Source of the DNA: Candidatus Sabulitectum sp.
GTDB lineage: Bacteria; Fermentibacterota; Fermentibacteria; Fermentibacterales; JCC-6
Length of the DNA stretch: 13,626 nucleotides
Assembly: GCA_029940175.1 (NCBI GenBank)
Contig: JAOZRM010000069.1
Span: 1-13,626 of the forward strand
Reading direction: 5' to 3'
Part shown: in pieces, positions 7,514 through 13,626 of the stretch
Numbering within the stretch: position 1 is the stretch's first letter
Layout: every line of letters begins with the position of its first letter
The notes under the pieces: model-generated
The model's database searches: none
Seen by the model: the letters and a program-made list of their open reading frames with translations, nothing else
Told to the model about the DNA's origin: nothing
Position numbers and translations under genes: made by a program

Positions 7514-7905
7514 TTCCAATTCACAGCGATTCTATCAGGTTTCTCGGTATCTGTGTTCCAAATTTGGTTTATAATGACCTCCGCTTATAGGAAATGTGAG
7601 GAAAGTCGAGCACCTCTAGAGCCCCTCTACATGGGTGTTTGGGAAGGCTTGTTTTGAAAGATAAAGAAATGGCCGGCGAACAGCTTGAGAGTTGGAACAC
7701 TTTTGTCTGTTGGCTGAGTACTATCACTTATTAATTACACTCCTTATTAGCAATCAAACATATAAATTACCGTCCCTAAAAGTCATCCGAAAAAATGCAA
7801 AACCATTAATCCCACTTATCAGTTAGCTGGAATATCTCCAGTAATAGGTAAAATCCAAAGACTACTCCGTCTTCTGCATAATTTCATCAGCGCTTCTCTC
7901 TCCTA

Positions 7906-7935
7906 TTGACATCTTACCCCCCCCCTTGGTAAGAT
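7906..7935 (+). promoter_or_regulatory. Promoter with embedded inverted repeat, upstream of the 8108 operon
   Basis: A perfect -35 TTGACA (7906-7911) and a -10-like TAAGAT (7930-7935) are 18 bp apart. An 8-bp inverted repeat, ATCTTACC (7911-7918) and GGTAAGAT (7928-7935), fills the space and touches both boxes. A 9-base centre of C and T separates the arms. The geometry recalls operators lying between -35 and -10, as for MerR-type activators, although no regulator gene is visible. The same dyad could instead form a transcript hairpin. A leader of about 165 bases would follow. Confidence 0.5.
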
Positions 7936-8107
7936 ATGTCTACAATAAATGTACACTAATAGAATTTGAACCATCAAACCTATAGTTCATTTAGCATATA
8001 TGCTGGAAAGGAAGCTAATGTCAGCTATTTCATGACGGGAAGTATTTTGATATCATTAGAGAATAAGGATATCGAATTATACATTTCAAATTGAATGGAG
8101 AAACGGA

Positions 8108-9466
8108 ATGCTTTACAGAACAGGAAGAACCAGGTCGAATACTTTACAGTTAGCGATAATACTACTGGTAGCAACTTCAGCTGGCGCAACCGGAATAATG
8201 GACAGAGCACAGGCGATAGCTGGACATCTGAGATCACAGGAGTTCACCGCAGAAGGTTTCGATGTGGTTGAGCTTTTCAGGGCAGAAACCACCGAAGACC
8301 TTGAAGCAGCAGTGTCATACGGCTACCCGATGCCGTGGCTGGCAGAAATCCTTGAAGACGAAACAATTCCCGAAGATGACAGGTACTGGCTTGACTGCCG
8401 TATGAGATCAATCTTTGCGCAGGATCTTCATCTTTTCTTCGACCGTGATGGTAACAGGATTTCTGTCGAAGCTGACTTCATCATTCCAGGTGAAGACTAC
8501 TGGCGTGAACACCTGATGGTAAACCCAGTCGGACGAACTGACGTTCCAGACAATCTCCGCCCTACAAGTGCCAGTGCCGACCCCGGTTATATTTTAGATA
8601 GGTTTGGCAACAGAGTGGGAGAACTAGCAGAAGTCTTCAGGAGCGTTACTCTATCCAGGGATGCTACCATTGCGGCAGTTATCAGCGGCAGGGAAAGGGA
8701 GCCTCTTGCCTGCTTCATGTATCCTGACGGCACATTCAAAGAAGTTCCCTTACCGCAACAAGGCAGGTTTCAATCAGTTGTCAGTGCTAATGGAGAGGTG
8801 ATCGTTTTTGAATGCGTCAGCCCAGTTGGCACCCGTGATCCAGTTACCTTTGAACCAACAGGTGTTGTTGGAGAGGCCTACTTCTATGATACCAACGGTA
8901 ATCTGTTGAATCGAGTTTCTCCTCCTGCGATTTTCAGTGGCTTTGAGCGGTGCAAACTATCTTCAGATGGCAGATATTTCTGCGGTGGTCTTTCCACTGG
9001 TGAGTTGTTCTTAGTAAATTCACTGTCAGGATATACTGGAGAATTAATTCCGGTAAGCGAGGGAGGACTTGGCAGAGGCGTGTTTAACTTCAGCCCTGAT
9101 GGTGACTATATCTGCGGAGGAGGTCACTCTTCGGGTGTAATAAAGAACCTTTCAAATTCTACGCTCACATGGGAGTCAAATTCCCGCAATAATAATTACG
9201 ATCTTACAAGACTCCGTTGCTCAAATGGAGCAGAATGTATTGCCAACGTCACAAGGCATGGTCCATATACAGATTGCTACTTCGAGCTTGAGGTTTTCAT
9301 CGATAATCAACTGATCTTCAGGAACATCGCTGAAGAACGCTACAACGAAGAAACCGTTGTCTCTCCAAATGGCCACTTCCTTCTTTCTCAAAGAGACGAT
9401 GTGAGAACAGGAGATTCCGGAATTCCTACAGTAATCAGACATATCAGAAGGGAGAACTCAGAATGA
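8108..9466 (+). CDS. Exported propeller-like protein, first gene of a two-gene operon
   Basis: This 452-residue protein has an N-terminal signal peptide: basic residues RTGRTR, a hydrophobic core LQLAIILLVATSAGA, and likely cleavage near residue 27. Residues 30-110 are acidic and probably helical, ending in DDRYWLDCRMRSIFAQDL. From about 170 on there are WD40/PD40-like strands with a repeated S-x-D/N-G turn: LSRDATIAAVI, VSANGEVIVFE, LSSDGRYFCGG, FSPDGDYICGGG and VSPNGHFLLSQ. About five or six such repeats fit a propeller. Several cysteines (290s, 330s, 370-390) could form disulfides outside the cell. GGAG lies 7 bases before the ATG. The stop overlaps the start of the next gene as ATGA, implying translational coupling. 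I do not recognise the family; a binding partner or accessory to the downstream peptidase is an inference from the operon. Confidence 0.85.
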   Translation: MLYRTGRTRSNTLQLAIILLVATSAGATGIMDRAQAIAGHLRSQEFTAEGFDVVELFRAETTEDLEAAVSYGYPMPWLAEILEDETIPEDDRYWLDCRMRSIFAQDLHLFFDRDGNRISVEADFIIPGEDYWREHLMVNPVGRTDVPDNLRPTSASADPGYILDRFGNRVGELAEVFRSVTLSRDATIAAVISGREREPLACFMYPDGTFKEVPLPQQGRFQSVVSANGEVIVFECVSPVGTRDPVTFEPTGVVGEAYFYDTNGNLLNRVSPPAIFSGFERCKLSSDGRYFCGGLSTGELFLVNSLSGYTGELIPVSEGGLGRGVFNFSPDGDYICGGGHSSGVIKNLSNSTLTWESNSRNNNYDLTRLRCSNGAECIANVTRHGPYTDCYFELEVFIDNQLIFRNIAEERYNEETVVSPNGHFLLSQRDDVRTGDSGIPTVIRHIRRENSE

Positions 9467-12400
9467 AACTCCAAGCAATAAGTATTCTGATTACTCTTCT
9501 GATTATCACTGCTTTTCCTGGAACGGGTTTCAGCAATGATCCAGCAGAAGATACTCCATGGCCAATTGGTTTCAACGCAGGAGAAATGAACATTTCCAGA
9601 ACTCTGATGAACTCATATGGAGATCTCAATGGATCCTGGTTGTATTCAGTGTTCCATGCTGGTATTGATATTGACGCCACAACTGGCTCTCTAGGCTGCG
9701 ATGAAGTACGATGCGTTGATGGTGGTTATGCAACAATTGTGGATTGGAATGATATTCCAGGTACTGAAGATGAAATTGAATGGATTGTGATAATTTGTGA
9801 CGAACTTGGTGGTACCGTTCAGAATGGCTGGAGTTACGGGCATCTAACAGAACCAAGTTTTTCTCCGTATCAGTATGTTGCAGAGGGAGCCTTGATCGGG
9901 TACATGCATGACAGTGTCAGCACTCCCCATGTGCATTTCATGTGGACAGACTGGGATGAGAATGAATGGTCATACTGCAATCCTTTGAAGTACCTGGATC
10001 CTTCTCCTACCTTCGAAGATAACTTTGTCTGGACTTTTAATCCTGATAACAACGATCCTCCCTTTGATCATTTCTTCCTTGAAAACATGAGTTATTCTGC
10101 GTGGGAAAACTTGACAGTAGTAGAAACACAAAACCTGATGCTTGATCCTGCTTCTCTATCGGGTAATGTTGATTTCTTCTTCGGTGTTTCCCTTCGAGGT
10201 GATGGGATGCCTTTTGGTGGAGGAGTCGGAAGAGACGACCTTACATCTCAGAAAATCAAATACGATGTAGTTCGTGAGCTGGCAACCGGTACTGAAATCC
10301 TAGATACCAGGCATGTTTTCGATTTCGACTGTGAACTCAATGCAACCCCGGGATTTGATTCTCGGGCCCAGATGCTGTATTTCAGGCACTCTATGGATGC
10401 TCTTCAGTTCGGGAACGATGCTCTTGCTTACTGCCTTACTAACAGCAACTCATCCGAGGAGTGGGACGGAATTAACAACATTAGTGAGAGATACTGGTAC
10501 ACCAATCGGATAGTTGTTAGTGCACTGGATACGGAGAATCCAGTTCTTGCCAAGTATCCCGATGGGTTATACCGCCTTGACGTACTCTGTTACTCTTTCG
10601 ATGAGGGTTATACCTTCCCAGCTAGTGTTGATGGAGTTGAGCTTCACAACTTCTGCCCCGCCCTCAAGGAAGTATTAGTAATTGATTCATCTACTGATGG
10701 AACCTACTATCGTGCCATATGGGAACCTGATGCATCAGGTCTCTTAGCTGAGTTGAATGTTGTATCAGATCAACCAATTCCAGCAGGGACTGAACTCGAA
10801 GTGATTCTAATCTTTACAGAAGAAATGAACACTGAAACTGGTTCAGTATCAGCTAGTTTAGGTACTTCTTCTGTCAGCAATGGAAACTGGACAAGCTCAA
10901 CCGTTTCCAATGATACCTGGACAGGTGAGGTTACAATGCCCTCTGGGAGCATGGATGAAACTTTTGTACTTTCTGTCAGTGCTTCTGACACTGATGATAA
11001 CGACCTGATGGATCCAGAAGGAGCAGGAACTGTTCCTGGTCCATCCTCCGATACTCATCATTCCGTAAGGCTGGGTTCCGGTATTGTTCTTGACTGGTCC
11101 GTTTCCGTAAATGCACCAATACTCTCTTCTCCAAAACTGGCAGACATTGACGGTGATGGAATTCTGGACGTTATTGTGCAAAGTACGGACGGATATGTGG
11201 ATGTCCTTGATGGTTCTGGAACATCATTATCAGGCTGGCCTGTATCTGGAGGCTGGGGCTCTGGAAACCCTGATGTGAAAGCATCTCCTGCTATTGTCAA
11301 CCTTGCTGGAACACCATCCTCTTCTCCTGAAATACTGGCAGTTCATCCAAGCGGCTGTAATGGTTTTACCAGTTCTGGCACCACTATTTCAGGTTGGTCT
11401 GGAATCAATGGCTCAGAGTATGAATGGCATGTAATGAGTTCTCCTGTGGCTGGTGATTTCAGCAATGATGGCGACTATGAATATGTTCTGGGACGACAGC
11501 ATGGGTCGAGTTCCTCCAACAGCACTGTATTCTACGGGCAGGAAGGCAACGGAGTCTCAATATGGTCCAAGGATTGGGGGATTAGCGAGTCACTTTCCTC
11601 AACACCATCAATCTGTGACGTTGATAATGATGGAGACTTGGAGGTACTGGCAGTAACAGATTACTTCAACATTTGGGTACCTCCAGTGGATGAATGCGGT
11701 ACTCTTTACTGTCTGGATGCTACCACCGGAGCAGAAGAATGGAGTTACTATCCAGTTGGTGTGTTCATCTGGGGAGCTATTGCAACGGGGAATCTTGATT
11801 CAGATCCACAAATGGAAGTTATTGTCAGCAGTTCTTCTGGTGGCTCCGTAACAATGGTGCTTGACGGTATTTCAGAGACTCCCCAGTACTCTAATCCTAC
11901 AGGAAATGTATATGCAGGAGCTTCAATCGGTGATGTTGACGGAGACGGAGATCCTGATGTCGTTGTATCCTCCGGCAGCTCTCTAGGCATATTGCACTGC
12001 TGGGATGGTGCTACAGGAGTCTATTTACCCGGATTCCCTCTTTCTCTTGGAACATTTACCAGAACAGGCGTGAGCCTTGGTGATATTGATGGTGACGGCT
12101 ATAACGAAATGGTTTTGGCTGGAATAGATGGTAAGCTGCACGCAATCAATCATGACGGCACAGAAGTGGGAGGATTTCCAGTTACTGTATCGTCAACTGC
12201 TCTTTCAGGGCAGCCAGCTCTAGGTGACATTGACAACGACGGCAGACTTGAAATCATATTCGCGGAACAGAATAACAGTGTCATTCACTGCTACGAAATG
12301 GGAGAAAACTCTGCATACACCACTCTTCCCTGGCCACAGTTCCAGCATGACGCGATGAATACGGGATGTTTCGAAACGGACATTTCAATCCCTGCACCTC

Positions 12401-13380
12401 CAACTGACTTTGACGGCGACGGAGGAACATCCGGGTTCTATTTCACCGCTAATCTAAGCTGGACCATGTCTGTAAATGACCCGAACTTCGAACCCCTGCC
12501 TACCCCGCCTGCTGATGTAATCGCTTACCGAATCTATCGTATGATTCCTCAGATATCTGCCAATCCAATTGAGTTGATTGCTACTGTCAGTGCCGGGGTT
12601 GAAAGCTACACCGATGTTATTCCAATGACCGGTTTCCTACCCCCTGCTATATGCTACTATGCAACTGCATGGGACGGTGTAAATGAATCAGAAGAAACCG
12701 ACTGGGTGAAGATTCCAGTTTTCGGATTGGATAACATTGCAGCAGGCTGTCCTGTGCGAGAGATCATCCATTCTGATGCGATACCTGTTTCCAGTACACA
12801 TTCTGCAATACTGAACGGGACCTCTTCTATTGTTGATCTGGAGCACAGGAATGGTTGCAGAATTCTCACTGATGGAGAGTATGATGCAGCTTACATTCCA
12901 TCCGGTTCATCAGACTGTATTGAGATTGATCTGGGAGATATCTGTACAGTAAGAGATGTGAATGTGATCAGAGATGACATATCCCTTACAAACTCTCCCC
13001 GCTATGAACTGTCAGTAGACGGTAGAACCTTTGCCGACATTGACACAGGCCGAGCGCGGTACATCCGTGTTTACTCTGTTGCCGGAGCATCTGAGATTGA
13101 AGTGTCTGGTTCTTTTGGTGAAGAAACCTCCGCTTTGATTGATATTCAGAGAGGTACTTCAGGAGAATACCGGATAGCTGCTGTTGAAGCCGGTTCACCG
13201 TTTGCTGTGAGTGTGTTCGACCTTTCAGGCAGAAGCATCTGGCAGAACACATCCTCCACAGGTGAAATACTCTGGAACAGATGCAGTTCTTCCGGGGGAA
13301 TTGTACCTGCAGGTATCTACCTGATCATGGTTGAGTCCGATGACATGGAAACCTTTACTGCAAAGGTTGTTGTGAGATAG
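9463..13380 (+). CDS. Large exported M23 peptidase with propeller, Fn3-like, discoidin-like and Por sorting domains
   Basis: A signal peptide (residues 1 to about 24) is followed by an M23 (LytM-like) domain whose catalytic set is complete: H65-x3-D69 in FHAGIDID, H127 in SYGHL, H156-x-H158 in TPHVHF. M23 enzymes cleave peptide crosslinks of peptidoglycan or glycine-rich proteins. Residues about 200-400 are beta-rich and unassigned. An Ig-like segment resembling Big_5 follows (425-540, FTEEMNTETGSVSA). An FG-GAP/VCBS propeller has calcium motifs DIDGDGILD (561), DFSNDGDYE (665), DVDNDGDLE (719), NLDSDPQME (778), DVDGDGDPD (824), DIDGDGYNE (874) and DIDNDGRLE (922), plus a degenerate blade near 611. 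A WPQFQHDAMNTG motif (957-968) closes it. Then come an Fn3-like domain (about 980-1088), a discoidin-like domain (about 1140-1218) and a Por sorting tail (1225-1305: VSVFDLSGRSIW, VPAGIYLIMVESDD, KVVVR). Start: AAGGGAG before the ATG. It is coupled to the upstream gene. Confidence 0.93.
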   Translation: MKLQAISILITLLIITAFPGTGFSNDPAEDTPWPIGFNAGEMNISRTLMNSYGDLNGSWLYSVFHAGIDIDATTGSLGCDEVRCVDGGYATIVDWNDIPGTEDEIEWIVIICDELGGTVQNGWSYGHLTEPSFSPYQYVAEGALIGYMHDSVSTPHVHFMWTDWDENEWSYCNPLKYLDPSPTFEDNFVWTFNPDNNDPPFDHFFLENMSYSAWENLTVVETQNLMLDPASLSGNVDFFFGVSLRGDGMPFGGGVGRDDLTSQKIKYDVVRELATGTEILDTRHVFDFDCELNATPGFDSRAQMLYFRHSMDALQFGNDALAYCLTNSNSSEEWDGINNISERYWYTNRIVVSALDTENPVLAKYPDGLYRLDVLCYSFDEGYTFPASVDGVELHNFCPALKEVLVIDSSTDGTYYRAIWEPDASGLLAELNVVSDQPIPAGTELEVILIFTEEMNTETGSVSASLGTSSVSNGNWTSSTVSNDTWTGEVTMPSGSMDETFVLSVSASDTDDNDLMDPEGAGTVPGPSSDTHHSVRLGSGIVLDWSVSVNAPILSSPKLADIDGDGILDVIVQSTDGYVDVLDGSGTSLSGWPVSGGWGSGNPDVKASPAIVNLAGTPSSSPEILAVHPSGCNGFTSSGTTISGWSGINGSEYEWHVMSSPVAGDFSNDGDYEYVLGRQHGSSSSNSTVFYGQEGNGVSIWSKDWGISESLSSTPSICDVDNDGDLEVLAVTDYFNIWVPPVDECGTLYCLDATTGAEEWSYYPVGVFIWGAIATGNLDSDPQMEVIVSSSSGGSVTMVLDGISETPQYSNPTGNVYAGASIGDVDGDGDPDVVVSSGSSLGILHCWDGATGVYLPGFPLSLGTFTRTGVSLGDIDGDGYNEMVLAGIDGKLHAINHDGTEVGGFPVTVSSTALSGQPALGDIDNDGRLEIIFAEQNNSVIHCYEMGENSAYTTLPWPQFQHDAMNTGCFETDISIPAPPTDFDGDGGTSGFYFTANLSWTMSVNDPNFEPLPTPPADVIAYRIYRMIPQISANPIELIATVSAGVESYTDVIPMTGFLPPAICYYATAWDGVNESEETDWVKIPVFGLDNIAAGCPVREIIHSDAIPVSSTHSAILNGTSSIVDLEHRNGCRILTDGEYDAAYIPSGSSDCIEIDLGDICTVRDVNVIRDDISLTNSPRYELSVDGRTFADIDTGRARYIRVYSVAGASEIEVSGSFGEETSALIDIQRGTSGEYRIAAVEAGSPFAVSVFDLSGRSIWQNTSSTGEILWNRCSSSGGIVPAGIYLIMVESDDMETFTAKVVVR

Positions 13381-13398
13381 AAGCTTTGTTCCCTCAGG

Positions 13399-13429
13399 AA
13401 CCCCGTCTTTACAGGCGGGGTTTCTTTAT
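13399..13429 (+). terminator. Rho-independent terminator of the 8108-13380 operon
   Basis: AACCCCGTC (13399-13407) and GGCGGGGTT (13414-13422) form a 9-bp stem with one G-T wobble and a 6-base loop, followed by the T-rich TTTCTTTAT. It is 20 bp past the stop of the large gene. The stem also covers the last codons and stop of the convergent permease gene, so the two transcripts overlap here. On the minus strand no T run follows, so it serves the plus strand. Confidence 0.8.
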
Positions 13430-13626
13430 GAGCAGATAAAGAAAGAAAGGACCGCCAAGGAGAGAGAGAATAACACCGATGGGAAGTTCCGCAGGGGAAA
13501 TTACCACCCTGGAGAAGATATCCGCCCAGAGCATAAGAACAGCCCCTCCAAGAGCAGACAGTGGCAGAAGCCTTCTGTAGTCTCCTCCAACCAGTCGTCT
13601 CATTGTGTGAGGAACGATAAGTCCAC
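13409..13626 (-). CDS. FecCD/BtuC-type ABC transporter permease, C-terminal part
   Basis: The frame enters from the right edge of the window and ends at TAA (13411-13409), giving 72 visible residues of a permease that is normally about 330. The start of the visible part, GLIVPHTMRRLVGGDYRRLLP, is the cytoplasmic coupling region and preceding helix of the BtuC/FhuB/FecCD family, which contacts the ATPase. Two hydrophobic segments follow (SALGGAVLMLWADIFSRVV and GVILSLLGGPFFLYLLI), with PAELPIGV between them, all as in this family. The full protein would import iron-siderophore, heme or cobalamin across the inner membrane with an ATPase and binding protein outside this window; the substrate cannot be told. 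The ATG at 13603 is internal, not the start. Confidence 0.9.
   Translation of the reverse strand, partial: GLIVPHTMRRLVGGDYRRLLPLSALGGAVLMLWADIFSRVVISPAELPIGVILSLLGGPFFLYLLIKKPRL

Larger units (their letters stand above)
7361..8107. other. 747-bp intergenic region without a convincing gene
   Basis: No open frame here looks like a protein. From the left it holds the peptidase promoter (7399-7428), the second copy of the 29-bp hairpin (7485-7513), a TATAAT box (7570-7575) followed by a patch resembling RNase P RNA (7590-7615), an AT-rich stretch (about 7720-7900), the promoter with overlapping inverted repeat (7906-7936), and a leader of about 165 bases before the ATG at 8108. The leader contains the palindrome AGCATATATGCT (7993-8004) and two GATATC sites (8049-8054 and 8068-8073). 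The AT-rich, structure-dotted character suggests decayed genes, an RNA gene or a regulatory leader. Confidence 0.6.

Noticed and set aside
7161..7574. Plus-strand frame of 137 codons running out of the peptidase gene
   Set aside because: Most of it is antisense to a well-conserved peptidase N-terminus and its remainder crosses the promoter and hairpin; no family features.
7361..8107. CRISPR array, tRNA or insertion sequence in the gap
   Set aside because: No regularly spaced direct repeats, no cloverleaf with TTC loop and CCA end, and no paired terminal repeats with a transposase frame were found by eye.
8025..8237. Minus-strand frame of 70 codons over the start of the 8108 gene
   Set aside because: Composition is unlike a protein, it lies antisense to a signal-peptide region, and it has no recognisable domain or clear ribosome binding site.
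12406..12432. Eighth calcium blade or dockerin at DFDGDGGTS in the large protein
   Set aside because: The motif resembles the others, but it follows the WPQFQHDAMNTG closing motif and lacks a second dockerin repeat; it more likely lies in the linker to the Fn3-like domain.
13409..13603. Small 64-residue membrane protein beginning at the ATG 13603
   Set aside because: The same frame continues upstream to the window edge as GLIVPHT, a conserved FecCD permease motif, so the ATG is internal to a larger gene.

Overview
The window is bacterial, of moderate GC content and densely coded. The asd, holA, M3-peptidase and FecCD-type genes are ordinary bacterial housekeeping or transport genes. The long secreted proteins with FG-GAP/VCBS propeller repeats, and one C-terminus resembling a type IX secretion (Por) sorting domain, point to the FCB superphylum; a Fermentibacterota-like or other candidate-phylum member would fit. 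That placement is inference from protein style, since no rRNA or universal marker is complete here.

Layout. 1-905 (+): aspartate-semialdehyde dehydrogenase, missing its N-terminus at the window edge. 937-1626 (-): coiled-coil protein with an acidic tract and a zinc ribbon, downstream of 1689-2681 (-), the DNA polymerase III delta subunit (holA). 2763-4610 (+): membrane-anchored, periplasmic PpiD/SurA-like folding factor, divergent from holA. 4748-5617 (+): small exported PQQ-propeller-like protein with its own promoter. 5663-7360 (-): M3-family oligoendopeptidase with a good promoter. 7361-8107: a 747-bp stretch without a convincing gene; it holds a repeated hairpin, an inverted repeat overlapping a promoter, and a short patch resembling part of RNase P RNA. 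8108-9466 and 9463-13380 (+): a two-gene operon joined by an ATGA stop/start overlap. It encodes a secreted propeller-like protein and a 1305-residue exported protein with an M23 peptidase domain, an Ig-like segment, a calcium-motif propeller, an Fn3-like domain, a discoidin-like domain and a Por-type sorting tail. 13409-13626 (-): C-terminus of a FecCD/BtuC-type ABC permease, convergent with it.

How the genes relate. The left third is core metabolism and replication. The rest leans toward the cell envelope and outside: a folding factor and three exported beta-propeller proteins, one probably a surface-anchored or released peptidase. Transcription units are separated by hairpins, two of which lie partly inside the coding end of a neighbouring convergent gene. 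The most distinctive item is the 8108-13380 operon.
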